Source: Oscillospiraceae bacterium
GTDB taxonomy: Bacteria > Bacillota > Clostridia > Oscillospirales > Ruminococcaceae
Length of the DNA: 64,000 nt
NCBI GenBank assembly: GCA_019424695.1
Contig: JAHYZA010000001.1
Location: 124,001 to 188,000 of the forward strand
Direction: 5' to 3'
The notes beneath the pieces were generated by a model. It ran no database searches. It saw only the letters and a list, made by a program, of their open reading frames with translations, and had not been told where the DNA came from. A program made the position numbers and the translations under genes. Shown here piece by piece: positions 27,215 to 35,558 of this stretch; the stretch's first letter is position 1, and each line of letters opens with the position of its first letter.

Positions 27215-28021
27215 ATGAAATACAAGCTGTTGCTTTTGGATATAGACGGAACCCTGCGTCCGGATGACTGCGAGCGCATCCCGCGGGAAAACGCCGAGGC
27301 GGTGAATGCTGTGCAGCGCCTGGGGGTCAAGATCGCCATTGCCACCGGGCGTGGCCGCACGGGTGTGGGCAAGGGGCTGCTGCGGTCGGTGCGGCCCGAT
27401 TACTGGGTCTGCGCGGGCGGTGCCCAGCTGGTGGACGGCAAGGGCAACGATGTGGCGCTGCATCGGCTGACCAGTGAGGAAATGTATGCGCTGGTGGACT
27501 TTTTCGAGGACTACGAACTGCCGCTGCGGTTTACCTTCCACGATGCCAACTATGCGTATATTGGTTACGAAGAGTTTGCCGCGCGGGAAAAAGCCAAAAA
27601 TCTGCACAATAATATTGTGGACGGGGAAGACCAGGATCATCACCTGGTGGAGATGCCCTTCGGCGCTTTTGGGTTCCTGCCCCGGGAGCGCGCCGCCCAG
27701 TTCCAGGAAAAATACGGATATCTTGGGCTGCAGTTTTTGTACTCCTACCCGGGCAGCGACGGATGTGATATTTCCCAGGCCGGTGTGGACAAAGGCCGCG
27801 GGCTGTGCGAACTGGCGCAGCTGGCGGGCCTGACGCCGGAGGCGTGCGTGGCGGTAGGGGACGGCGACAACGACGTGGCCATGTTGCGGGCCGCCGGGCT
27901 GGGCATTGCCATGGCCAACGGCAGCGAAGCAGCCAAGGCTGCCGCCGACCGCGTCGGACCCGATGCCGCGCCGTATGGCGTAGCCGACCTCTGCCGCAGC
28001 CTGTGGCCGGAGGCGTTCTGA
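27215..28021 (+). CDS. Cof-type HAD-superfamily sugar/nucleotide phosphatase
   Basis: A 268-residue haloacid-dehalogenase phosphatase: motif I LLLDIDGTL (D9, D11), motif II IAIATGRGR, a large C2-type cap (about residues 85-190), then motif III lysine in GVDKGRGLCEL and motif IV VAVGDGDNDVAML. Such enzymes dephosphorylate sugar phosphates, PLP or FMN precursors with broad specificity, and the natural substrate cannot be read from sequence. The ATG with AGGAGGG upstream fits the conserved start. The frame is open far upstream but that part is antisense to mreC. The glycosylase gene starts 1 bp after its stop. Confidence 0.92.
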   Translation: MKYKLLLLDIDGTLRPDDCERIPRENAEAVNAVQRLGVKIAIATGRGRTGVGKGLLRSVRPDYWVCAGGAQLVDGKGNDVALHRLTSEEMYALVDFFEDYELPLRFTFHDANYAYIGYEEFAAREKAKNLHNNIVDGEDQDHHLVEMPFGAFGFLPRERAAQFQEKYGYLGLQFLYSYPGSDGCDISQAGVDKGRGLCELAQLAGLTPEACVAVGDGDNDVAMLRAAGLGIAMANGSEAAKAAADRVGPDAAPYGVADLCRSLWPEAF

Positions 28022-28022
28022 G

Positions 28023-28553
28023 ATGGCTTCCACCAAAGCGGCTTACACCCATGTGGGGCCGGGCCTGCCGCCGCTGCACGGGGCGCGAGCCACGGTGCTG
28101 ATTCTGGGCAGCTTTCCCAGTCCCAGAAGCCGGGAACAGGGCTTTTTCTACGGACATCCGCAGAACCGGTTCTGGCCGCTGATGGCTTCCCTTACGGGGG
28201 AACCGGTGCCGGAATGGGGGAACATTGAGGCCAAGAAGCGCATCATCCTGCGCCACGGTCTCGCTGTGTGGGACACCATCGGCGCCTGCGACATCCGCGG
28301 TGCGTCGGATGCCTCCATCCGCAATGTGGAACCCAACGATGTGGCGGCGCTGATCCGGCAGCTGGGGGTGCAGGCGGTGTTCTGCAACGGGGCGGCTTCG
28401 GGGCGGGTGTATGCCCGGTATGCCCAGCCGCTCACGGGGCTGCCCGCCACGGTTTTGCCCAGCACCAGCCCCGCCAACGCAGCCTGGTCGATGGAAAAGC
28501 TGCAGGCTGCCTGGGGCGCCGCATTCGCACCTTTTTTACATGGGGACGGTTGA
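28023..28553 (+). CDS. DNA-deoxyinosine glycosylase / uracil-DNA glycosylase superfamily (HDG-like)
   Basis: A 176-residue UDG-fold protein. VLILGSFPSPRSREQGFFYGHPQNRFW is diagnostic of the hypoxanthine-DNA glycosylase group (family 6). GLAVWDTIGACDIRGASDASI and the C-terminal PSTSPANAAWSMEKL (UDG motif 2-like) follow. It would remove deaminated adenine from DNA. Its ATG lies 1 bp after the HAD gene stop, so translation is probably coupled. The promoter of the next operon overlaps its last codons. Confidence 0.88.
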   Translation: MASTKAAYTHVGPGLPPLHGARATVLILGSFPSPRSREQGFFYGHPQNRFWPLMASLTGEPVPEWGNIEAKKRIILRHGLAVWDTIGACDIRGASDASIRNVEPNDVAALIRQLGVQAVFCNGAASGRVYARYAQPLTGLPATVLPSTSPANAAWSMEKLQAAWGAAFAPFLHGDG

Positions 28554-28578
28554 AACCACTCCGTTTTTGTTCTATAAT
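28550..28578 (+). promoter_or_regulatory. Promoter of the xpaC-telA-lemA-TPM operon
   Basis: TTGAAA, 17 bp spacer, TATAAT. The -35 overlaps the stop codon of the DNA glycosylase gene. Confidence 0.8.
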
Positions 28579-28608
28579 AAATTTTACTATTCATCGGGAG
28601 GACGCGCC

Positions 28609-29238
28609 ATGAGCAAGTGGGAAGAAAAACAGGTCCGGCCTGTGTTGCCGCTGTATTTGGCGGCACTTGCCTGGCCGGTGGCGTCGCTGGTGTTCCCGCC
28701 GTATACGCTGCCGAATCTGGCTATCGTAGCGGTGTGCAGTGTGGTCGTGTACGGCGTGGCCCGGCATTTCTGCCCCATGCGGGTGGTGCGCACCCTGGTA
28801 CCCTATGCTACCGGCAGCGAGGAAGTGGATGCCATGCTCAACGGCATTACCGCCAACCTGGACGCGCTGCACGCCCTGAATGACGCCATCCCCGATGCTC
28901 AGCTTTCCCGGGCGATGGGCCGCATGGAAAAAGCCGGCCGCAGTATAGTGGCCGTGGTGGAAGGTGCGCCCGACAAAGCCCGGCAGATCGACCGGTTTGC
29001 GCGGTATTACCTGCCGGAAGTGGTCAAACTGATGAGCGCCTACGCAAACCTGGAGAAAAACGGTGTCCGGGGGGAGAATGCGGAGCAGATCGTGAAGGAA
29101 CTGCGCCGCAACGCCGAGACAACGGCCACCGCCTTTGAAAATCAGCTGGACGCTTTGTACAGTGCGGAAGCGATGGATATTTCCACCGACATTGAGGTGC
29201 TGGACAGCATCCTGAAGAGCCAGAACCTGACAAAATAA
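28609..29238 (+). CDS. XpaC-like (5-bromo-4-chloroindolyl phosphate hydrolysis family) membrane protein
   Basis: A 209-residue protein with two N-terminal membrane helices (LYLAALAWPVASLVF and IVAVCSVVVYGVA) and a cytoplasmic helical domain (about residues 65-209; LNDAIPDAQLSRAMGRME, RYYLPEVVKLMSAYANLE, NAETTATAFENQLDALY). XpaC-family genes usually precede telA, as here with a 28-bp gap, and their role is unclear. The name comes from an apparent indolyl-phosphate phenotype, and no hydrolase motif is visible. It is the first gene of a four-gene envelope-stress-type operon. A paralogous domain occurs at 34292-35536. Confidence 0.82.
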   Translation: MSKWEEKQVRPVLPLYLAALAWPVASLVFPPYTLPNLAIVAVCSVVVYGVARHFCPMRVVRTLVPYATGSEEVDAMLNGITANLDALHALNDAIPDAQLSRAMGRMEKAGRSIVAVVEGAPDKARQIDRFARYYLPEVVKLMSAYANLEKNGVRGENAEQIVKELRRNAETTATAFENQLDALYSAEAMDISTDIEVLDSILKSQNLTK

Positions 29239-29266
29239 AAGAAGCAACAAGAAAGGAAGGACCCAC

Positions 29267-30448
29267 ATGGCTGACCTGAACAAGGAATTGGACCTGAATG
29301 TGCCCGCCGCGCCGACGCTGACCTTTGATGCGGCGCCTGCACCGAGCCTGACGCTGGACCCTGCCGCCGATGAAAAAGTGGTGGAGGAAGTGAAGAAGGC
29401 GGAACCCGTCAAGGTGGAGGACACCCCGCTGAGCCCCGAAGAGCAGAAGATGGTGGATGATTTTGCCGAGAAGATCGACATCACCAATTCCCAGATGGTA
29501 CTGCAGTACGGTGCCGCCAGCCAGAAAAAGCTCAGTGATTTCTCCGAGACGGCGCTTTCCCGGGTCAAGACCAAGGATATGGGAGAGACCGGCGAACTCA
29601 TCACCGGTTTGATTGCCGAGCTGCAGGGCTTTGACGCCAACGCCGAGCAGCCCAAGGGCATTTTCGGCTTCTTCAAGAAAGCCAGCAACAACATCGAGCA
29701 GCTCAAGACCCGGTACGAGAGTGCCGACAAGAACGTGGAACGCATCCGCGCTCAGCTGGAAGATCACCAGGTCACCCTGATGAAGGACATCACGATGCTG
29801 GACAAGATGTACCAGCTGAACCTGGTCTACTTCAAGGAACTGACGATGTATATCCTGGCTGGCAAGAAAAAGCTGGCCTCGGTGCGTGAAAATGAACTTA
29901 AGGACGCTCAGGAAAAAGCCCAGCGCACCCAGCTGCCGGAAGATGCCCAGGCGGCCCGGGACCTGTCCGATCTGTGCGACCGCTTTGAAAAGAAACTCTA
30001 TGATCTGGAACTGACCCGCAATGTCTCTATCCAGATGGGCCCCCAGATCCGGCTGATCCAGTCCAACGATACGATGATGGCCGAGAAAATCCAGACCACC
30101 ATCGTCAATACCATTCCGCTGTGGAAGAACCAGATGGTGCTGGCCCTGGGCATTGCCCACAGTCAGGAAGCCATGAAGGCGGAACGGGCCGTCACCGATG
30201 CCACCAACGAACTGCTCAAGCGCAATGCGGCCACCCTCAAGCAGGGCACCATCGACATTGCCAAGGAGTCCGAGCGCGGCATTGTGGATATCGAAACGCT
30301 GCAGCAGACCAACAAGCAGCTCATCGAAACGCTGGACGAGCTGAACAAGATCCGCGCCGACGGCAAGGCCAAGCGCGCCACGGCCGAGCAGGAACTGGGC
30401 CGCATCGAAGGCGAACTGCGCGCCAAACTGCTGGAGATCAACAACTGA
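29267..30448 (+). CDS. telA: TelA-family toxic anion resistance protein
   Basis: A 393-residue, largely helical cytoplasmic protein. After a low-complexity acidic N-terminus (about 60 residues, Ala/Pro/Asp-rich) it shows the TelA core: MVLQYGAASQKKLSDFSETALSRVKTKDMGETGELI, FGFFKKASNNIEQL, QMGPQIRLIQSNDTMMAEKIQ and NTIPLWKNQMVLALG. TelA homologues are linked to tellurite, bacteriocin and cell-wall-stress tolerance, with unknown mechanism. The ATG has AAGAAAGGAAGG upstream. It lies between the XpaC- and LemA-type genes. Confidence 0.93.
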   Translation: MADLNKELDLNVPAAPTLTFDAAPAPSLTLDPAADEKVVEEVKKAEPVKVEDTPLSPEEQKMVDDFAEKIDITNSQMVLQYGAASQKKLSDFSETALSRVKTKDMGETGELITGLIAELQGFDANAEQPKGIFGFFKKASNNIEQLKTRYESADKNVERIRAQLEDHQVTLMKDITMLDKMYQLNLVYFKELTMYILAGKKKLASVRENELKDAQEKAQRTQLPEDAQAARDLSDLCDRFEKKLYDLELTRNVSIQMGPQIRLIQSNDTMMAEKIQTTIVNTIPLWKNQMVLALGIAHSQEAMKAERAVTDATNELLKRNAATLKQGTIDIAKESERGIVDIETLQQTNKQLIETLDELNKIRADGKAKRATAEQELGRIEGELRAKLLEINN

Positions 30449-30483
30449 CCGCCTGAGCGGTCCTTGGGTACAGAGGAGCAGCC

Positions 30484-31155
30484 ATGCAACTCGAACAACA
30501 GGAAACGTTTGTCATTCACGGCCTGCAGCTGGAAGTGATGGGCGAGGCGGAAACCAAACTTCCGCCGCCGGCCAAAAAGCGTCCGGTGGCGGCGCTGGCC
30601 GTGGTGGTGCTGGCGCTGGTGTCGGTGTTCGGCATCGGCGGCGCACGGCTGAAAGGTATGCGCAGCAGCACGGCGCGGGTCTACAGCACCCAGCAGGACG
30701 AATATGGCCACAGCATCCAGGGCGATTTCGCCGCCCAGACCGATGCGGCGGCCAGTCTGATCCGGGTGGCGGGCAATGTGCTGGGAGAGCAGGACACCGA
30801 CGTGCAGAACGCCCAGGCGGCGCTGGATGCCTGGAATGCACAGGCTTCCGCCGACCAGCCCGCCGTGCAGTACCAGCTGAACACGACGCTGTCGGGCGCG
30901 GTGGATGTGCTGTATACGGCGGCGGCCGATGTGGCCGACAGCAAAGCCAAAGGCCAGCTGGATGATCTGCATGACAGCTTCACCTCGGCCCAGGCCACCA
31001 TCCAGCGCGCCGCGGTGGATTACAATACCCGGGCCGAGTCCTACAACGAAACGGTTTCTGCCTTCCCGGCCAATGTGCTGGCCGGGTTGTGGGATGCAGG
31101 CCCACTGCAGACCTTTGCCCCCACAGATTTTGCAACGGATACAACAGGAAAGTAA
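30484..31155 (+). CDS. LemA-family membrane protein (divergent)
   Basis: A 223-residue protein with a roughly 33-residue cytoplasmic lead, one membrane helix (VAALAVVVLALVSVFGIGG) and an exterior alpha-helical domain. The C-terminal block DYNTRAESYNETVSAFPANVLAGLWDAG matches the LemA signature (YN..V..FP.N..AG). LemA proteins have unknown function and often neighbour TPM/YgcG-type proteins, as here. The N-terminal cytoplasmic lead is longer than in most members. It is separated by 35 bp from telA and 3 bp from the TPM gene. Confidence 0.78.
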   Translation: MQLEQQETFVIHGLQLEVMGEAETKLPPPAKKRPVAALAVVVLALVSVFGIGGARLKGMRSSTARVYSTQQDEYGHSIQGDFAAQTDAAASLIRVAGNVLGEQDTDVQNAQAALDAWNAQASADQPAVQYQLNTTLSGAVDVLYTAAADVADSKAKGQLDDLHDSFTSAQATIQRAAVDYNTRAESYNETVSAFPANVLAGLWDAGPLQTFAPTDFATDTTGK

Positions 31156-31158
31156 AGG

Positions 31159-32112
31159 ATGAAACAGGAAATGAAAAAACTGCTTCGCCGCGCACTGGCG
31201 GCCGCAGCAGCGCTTTGCCTGCTGACGGCAGGGGCGACGGCGGCTCTGGCGGCACCGGAACTGGACCCCAATACCGCCGTCAATGACTATGCCGGCATTC
31301 TTTCGTCCCAGACCGAAGCCTATGTGGAGAACATCTCGGTGGCCCTGCAGGATACCTGCGGCGCGCAGATCGGCGTGTATACCACCGAGTACATCGGGAA
31401 CTCTACCATGGAGGGCTACGCCTACGATGTGCTCAACACCTGGGGGCTGGGCTCTGCCGACAAGGACAACGGTGTGCTTTTGCTGCTGGTGCCGGGGGAA
31501 GATAATTACTATGTCACCCGTGGCGCGGGGCTGGAAACCCAGCTCACCATCCGCAAACTGGGCACCATCCTGGAGGAGGATCTGGAACCCAACTGGGTCA
31601 AGCAGGACTACGATGCCGGCACCCGGCAGACGGTACGCTCCATCGCCGAGGAACTTTGCAGCATCTACGGCATTCCGGTCTCCACGCTGGACAATGCCGC
31701 CCAGGCGGCTCCGGTGCCCGAGAAGCAGGGCATGAGCCCGGTGGCGGTCGTCCTGATTGTCTTTGCCGTGATCCTGGTCATTGCGCTGCTGCTCAGTTTT
31801 ACCCGGCCCCGCGGTCCCGGTCCCCGTCCGCCCCGCGGCGGCGGTGGGTTTGGCAACGGACTGTTCTGGTACGGTCTGGGCCTTGCCTCCCGGCCGCGCC
31901 GCCCCCGTCGTCCGCCGCCGCCACCTCCCGGCTTTGGTCCGGGACCCGGCGGTTACGGCGGGCCGCGCCCGGGTGGCTTCGGCGGCCCACGCCCCGGTGG
32001 CTTTGGCGGTGTGCCGCGGCCCCGCGGGGGATTTGGCGGCGGCCGTCCCGGCGGCGGATTCCGACCCGGTGGCGGTTCCAGCCGCGGCGGCGGTGTGGGG
32101 CGCCGACACTGA
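31159..32112 (+). CDS. TPM-domain (YgcG-like) membrane-anchored protein with Gly/Pro/Arg-rich tail
   Basis: A 317-residue protein: signal peptide (basic MKQEMKKLLRR then an Ala/Leu-rich core), exterior TPM domain (about residues 35-170; VNDYAGILSSQTEAYVENI, GVLLLLVPGEDNYYVTRGAGLE), a membrane helix (VAVVLIVFAVILVIALLLSF) and a cytoplasmic low-complexity tail of about 100 residues ending GGGVGRRH. TPM proteins accompany LemA and are linked to membrane or photosystem repair in other lineages. The tail here is long and arginine-rich. Last gene of the operon; terminator follows. Confidence 0.85.
   Translation: MKQEMKKLLRRALAAAAALCLLTAGATAALAAPELDPNTAVNDYAGILSSQTEAYVENISVALQDTCGAQIGVYTTEYIGNSTMEGYAYDVLNTWGLGSADKDNGVLLLLVPGEDNYYVTRGAGLETQLTIRKLGTILEEDLEPNWVKQDYDAGTRQTVRSIAEELCSIYGIPVSTLDNAAQAAPVPEKQGMSPVAVVLIVFAVILVIALLLSFTRPRGPGPRPPRGGGGFGNGLFWYGLGLASRPRRPRRPPPPPPGFGPGPGGYGGPRPGGFGGPRPGGFGGVPRPRGGFGGGRPGGGFRPGGGSSRGGGVGRRH
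31960..32106 (+). repeat. Low-complexity repeat encoding a GGFGGPRPGG-type tail
   Basis: Imperfect tandem 27-30 bp units, nearly all G and C, encode repeated GGFGGPRPGG-like peptides at the end of the TPM protein. Such DNA is prone to length change. Confidence 0.7.
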
Positions 32113-32131
32113 CAGATTTTATACCATTCCA

Positions 32132-32158
32132 CGGCCCGCGTTTTGCGGGCCGCTTTTT
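32132..32158 (+). terminator. Terminator after the TPM gene
   Basis: CGGCCCGC and complement around a 5-nt loop, followed by CTTTTT. Confidence 0.85.
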
Positions 32159-32176
32159 GCAAAGGGAGAAAATACC

Positions 32177-32941
32177 ATGTCCCAATTGGCTGTGATCACC
32201 GGTGCCAGTTCCGGCATCGGTGCGGAATTTGCACGTCAGCTCTCGGCACAGGGGTACGACCTGGTACTGGTGGCCCGGCGCGCAGAGCGGATGCAGAGCC
32301 TTGCCGCGTCGCTGCCGACGCAGTGTGAGATTTTCCCGGCAGACCTCTCCAAGACGGAAGGGTGTGACCGCCTGATGCAGGCGCTGCAGCATCGTCGCGT
32401 GGATCTTTTCATCAACAATGCCGGGTTCGGGGAATGCGGCGATTTCCTCAGGATTGGTCTGGACCGGGAACTGCAGATGGTCGAGGTGAATGTCCGGGCG
32501 CTGCATATCCTGACCAAACGCATGACGCAAAAAATGCAGCAGCAGGGGGGCGGTGCGCTGCTCAATGTGGGGTCCAGCGCCGGGCTGCTGCCCGCAGGAC
32601 CCTATATGGCGACCTACTACGCCACCAAATCCTATGTGGTCAGCCTGAGCCGGGCGGTGGCGGCGGAACTGCGGGCTTCCCGCAGCCCGGTGTATGTGGG
32701 GTGCCTTTGTCCGGGGCCGGTCAACACCGAATTCAACACTGTGGCTCATGTAAAGTTTGCCTTGCCGGGCATCTCGGCTGCCGACTGTGTGCGGTGCGCG
32801 CTGGCGGGTATCCGCCGCCGGAAAACCGTCATTGTGCCGGGGCGGCTGATGGCGGCCGGCATGGCGTTGAGCCGCCTGGTACCGTACAGCCTGCTCATCC
32901 CCCTGACGGCGCATCAGCAAAAACGAAAACTGGGCGGCTGA
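32177..32941 (+). CDS. Short-chain dehydrogenase/reductase
   Basis: A 254-residue Rossmann-fold oxidoreductase. The cofactor loop is TGASSGIG at the N-terminus, followed by the arginine-rich VARRAERM (suggesting NADPH), NNAGFGECG, the catalytic serine in VGSSAG and the YYATK tyrosine/lysine pair. Related proteins are annotated as DltE-like or general SDRs of unknown substrate. It is monocistronic between two terminators. The ATG has AAAGGGAG upstream; the frame is open much further upstream but that part lies in the TPM gene. Confidence 0.9.
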   Translation: MSQLAVITGASSGIGAEFARQLSAQGYDLVLVARRAERMQSLAASLPTQCEIFPADLSKTEGCDRLMQALQHRRVDLFINNAGFGECGDFLRIGLDRELQMVEVNVRALHILTKRMTQKMQQQGGGALLNVGSSAGLLPAGPYMATYYATKSYVVSLSRAVAAELRASRSPVYVGCLCPGPVNTEFNTVAHVKFALPGISAADCVRCALAGIRRRKTVIVPGRLMAAGMALSRLVPYSLLIPLTAHQQKRKLGG

Positions 32942-32962
32942 TCGTCGCCCTTGCAGGAGTCG

Positions 32963-32986
32963 GGAGCTGTTTCCGGCTCCTTTTTT
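32963..32986 (+). terminator. Terminator after the SDR gene
   Basis: GGAGCTG / CGGCTCC (one T-G pair) with a TTTC loop, followed by six Ts. Confidence 0.82.
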
Positions 32987-33057
32987 GCGGCAGACCCGGC
33001 TACGTGAGCCAAGGGGCAAAATCTTGTGATTGCCCCCTGTTTTTATTGTCGGGATTG

Positions 33058-33066
33058 TGCTATAAT
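33058..33066 (+). promoter_or_regulatory. Extended -10 promoter of the polysaccharide operon
   Basis: TGCTATAAT gives a perfect extended -10 (TGnTATAAT). No good -35 is present at 16-18 bp. The first gene starts 47 bp downstream. Confidence 0.6.
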
Positions 33067-33113
33067 CATACTGATTCCATCTATTTTTGCCCGCGGAGAA
33101 GGGAGGAGCTTCT

Positions 33114-34274
33114 ATGCCGACCCCGCAACGACCCGGTTCTGACCGTTCCCGTCAGTCCCGGATGCAAAATGAATATACCTGGCAAGGCGGATGGGCTCAT
33201 CCCGAGGCACCGAGGCAGTACGGCGGGCAGCCGGGGGGACGAGCCCCGCTGACACCGGAACAGCAGCGCGCCCTGGCACGCCGCCGCCGGGAACGCCGCC
33301 GCCGTCGCCGGCGCACGCTGATCGTCGGTACAGCCGGTGGAATTCTGGTGATTTCCGGTATCATCACCCTGCTGCTGCCCAAGAGCGTCACCGAAGGGAC
33401 CGCCCCGGCGGAATCCGTGACCACCGGCAGCACCCAGCTGGTGGCGCCGCTGCCCTACGGTGGCAGCGGCCAGAACACCACCGATGCGGCACCGGCTATC
33501 AACTGGGGGACCGTCGGTCCTGCGCAGCAGACCGAGGAGGGCGGCTACACCTATACGGCGGTTCCGGCAGCCCCCACGGCCCTGCCGGAGTTCGGCCGGG
33601 TGGATACTTCCTGGTTTGCCGATGCGGCTTTCCTGGGCGATTCACTGACCGCCGGTTTCAGCGAAAGTGAATACGACATCGATGTGGGCGGTGCTCTGAT
33701 CTGTGGTTATGAGGGCATCAGCCCCAACACCATCGTCAACCGCACCACGGTCACAAGTCCCGACCGGGGCGAAGAGGTGGCCATGGATGTGCTCACAAAC
33801 GCCCAGCCTGCCAAGCTGTATATCCTCATCGGCACCAACGCGCTGGTAACCACCGGCAACGATGAGAGCTTCCTGAACTACTACGGCCGCATGCTGGACG
33901 AGCTGCGCACGGCGCTGCCGAATACAACGTTTTATGTGCAGTCCATCCTGGCGGCGACCCAGGCAAAGGTGGAGGACGATGCTCCCGGCCTGGCGCCGGA
34001 CCGGCTGGCAACCATCAATGGGGCCATCCAGAGCATGTGTGCCGAGCGGGGATGCTATTTCCTGGACCTGAACGCGGAATTCCGGGACGATGCCGGATAC
34101 CTCACCAGCGACTATGCCCAGCCGGACGGCGTGCATCTGACGGTTTCCGGCTACAACAAATGGGTCAGCTATCTTTGCACCCATGTACCGTACAACAAGA
34201 ACAATCCCTACCAGGCCGGCAGCACCTATTATCTGAGTGACGACGTCAAACAGCTGCTGGCCGACATTCCCTGA
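33114..34274 (+). CDS. Membrane-anchored SGNH/GDSL-type esterase
   Basis: A 386-residue protein with a cytoplasmic lead of about 70 residues ending in a dense arginine cluster, one membrane helix (TLIVGTAGGILVISGIITLLL), a Thr/Pro-rich linker and an exterior SGNH hydrolase domain: block I AAFLGDSLTAGFS (nucleophile serine), block III IGTNAL and block V DGVHLTVSGY (Asp/His). Such enzymes remove or transfer acyl groups on surface glycans. As first gene of the export operon it may edit O-acetylation of the exported polymer (inference). ATG with GGGAGGAG upstream. Confidence 0.85.
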   Translation: MPTPQRPGSDRSRQSRMQNEYTWQGGWAHPEAPRQYGGQPGGRAPLTPEQQRALARRRRERRRRRRRTLIVGTAGGILVISGIITLLLPKSVTEGTAPAESVTTGSTQLVAPLPYGGSGQNTTDAAPAINWGTVGPAQQTEEGGYTYTAVPAAPTALPEFGRVDTSWFADAAFLGDSLTAGFSESEYDIDVGGALICGYEGISPNTIVNRTTVTSPDRGEEVAMDVLTNAQPAKLYILIGTNALVTTGNDESFLNYYGRMLDELRTALPNTTFYVQSILAATQAKVEDDAPGLAPDRLATINGAIQSMCAERGCYFLDLNAEFRDDAGYLTSDYAQPDGVHLTVSGYNKWVSYLCTHVPYNKNNPYQAGSTYYLSDDVKQLLADIP

Positions 34275-34291
34275 GCGAAAGAGGAGAAATT

Positions 34292-35536
34292 ATGCCCAAT
34301 CAGGAGGAAGAACCTCGTTATACAGACCCTGGTCATCCCTACAGTGGCAGCGGCAACCGCTACCAGAACCGCTACAGCCGAGACGGAGAATACCACCGTG
34401 GTGACGGCCCGTTCCAGTTCCCATGGTGGGCGGTCATCATCGGATTTGTGGTGTGGTGGCCGCTGGGCTTTATCTTTCTTGCACTGAATGGTGCCATGCG
34501 GAAAGGACATCTGGGTGGTTTTGAGCAGGCGGCCCGCAGTCGTACCCGGGGGGCTGTCTGGAACGTCGATCCGGTGTATGCCCAGCCGGAGCCGGCGGAA
34601 TCCGACAAACGCAAAACCAAAAAGCGCCGGTCCAAGGCCAAAAGTAAGACATCTACCGGCAATGGGCTGCCCACCGGGCTGCTCATTGCGGGCATTGCCT
34701 TGACTGCGGTGAGTCTGCTGGCATTGCCGGATGCACTCTACTGGCTACCGGACGCCCTGGTGGAAGGCGGCAGTTACTGGGCCTGGCTGTTCGAGGAATC
34801 CGTCCCGGTGCTCATGATGCTCACGGGCGGTATCGGATGCCTGTTTGGCGCCCATGTCGTCCGCACCAACCGCCGGATGCGCAAAAAAATCGATAATATC
34901 GTCGGGGATGCCAAGTACATGGCCATTGAAGATATTGCGGCTTCCATTCCCTGCAGCTACGAAAAATGCTGCAAGCACCTGGAAAACTGCATTGATGACG
35001 GTGTTTTCGGGGCGGAAGCCTATCTGGATATGCGCCGCCGCTGCCTGGTGGTGGAGGGCAAAGCGCCCGATCCCCAGCCGGCCCCGGCCCCGAAGGCTGA
35101 GCCGGCGGCCTCAGCACAGGACCCGTACCAGAAAATCCTGCAGGAGCTGCGCAGCGTCAACGACGCCATCCCCGATGAGGAAATGAGCGACAAGATCAGC
35201 CGCCTGGAGGCGGTCTCGGCCAAAATTTTTGAGCAGGCCAAGTCCGATCCCGATAAGCTGCCGCGGATGCGTAAGTTTATGGATTATTATCTGCCCACCT
35301 CGCTGAAACTGCTGCAGACATACGCCGAACTGGAGGCCCAGGGTGTGGAGGGGGAAAACATTACCGAATCCAAGCATCGCATCGAACAGACGATGGACAC
35401 ATTGGTGCACGCCTTTGAAACACAGCTGGACAAGCTGTTCCAGGAGGACGCGCTGGATGTGAGCGCCGACATTGATGTGATGGAAAATATGCTGCGTGCC
35501 GACGGCCTGACCGGGGACGCACCGTTCAAACTGTAA
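34292..35536 (+). CDS. Multidomain membrane protein with C-terminal XpaC-like domain
   Basis: A 414-residue protein. A hydrophilic Tyr/Gly/Arg-rich lead is followed by one helix (WWAVIIGFVVWWPLGFIFLAL), a basic linker (KRKTKKRRSKAKSK) and two more helices. Then comes a small helical, possibly winged-helix domain (KYMAIEDIAASIPCSYEKCCKHLENCIDDGVF) and a Pro/Ala linker. The C-terminus (about residues 275-410) parallels the XpaC domain at 28609-29238: VNDAIPDEEMSDKISRLE, MDYYLPTSLKLLQTYAELE, ALDVSADIDVMENML. It lies 17 bp after the SGNH gene and 22 bp before the export permease. Function unknown. Confidence 0.75.
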   Translation: MPNQEEEPRYTDPGHPYSGSGNRYQNRYSRDGEYHRGDGPFQFPWWAVIIGFVVWWPLGFIFLALNGAMRKGHLGGFEQAARSRTRGAVWNVDPVYAQPEPAESDKRKTKKRRSKAKSKTSTGNGLPTGLLIAGIALTAVSLLALPDALYWLPDALVEGGSYWAWLFEESVPVLMMLTGGIGCLFGAHVVRTNRRMRKKIDNIVGDAKYMAIEDIAASIPCSYEKCCKHLENCIDDGVFGAEAYLDMRRRCLVVEGKAPDPQPAPAPKAEPAASAQDPYQKILQELRSVNDAIPDEEMSDKISRLEAVSAKIFEQAKSDPDKLPRMRKFMDYYLPTSLKLLQTYAELEAQGVEGENITESKHRIEQTMDTLVHAFETQLDKLFQEDALDVSADIDVMENMLRADGLTGDAPFKL

Positions 35537-35558
35537 AACAGGGGAGAGAACCAAACCC

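Noticed and set aside
31960..32106. CRISPR-like or minisatellite array
   Set aside because: Units are imperfect, contiguous and in frame. They encode the TPM protein tail, with no spacers.
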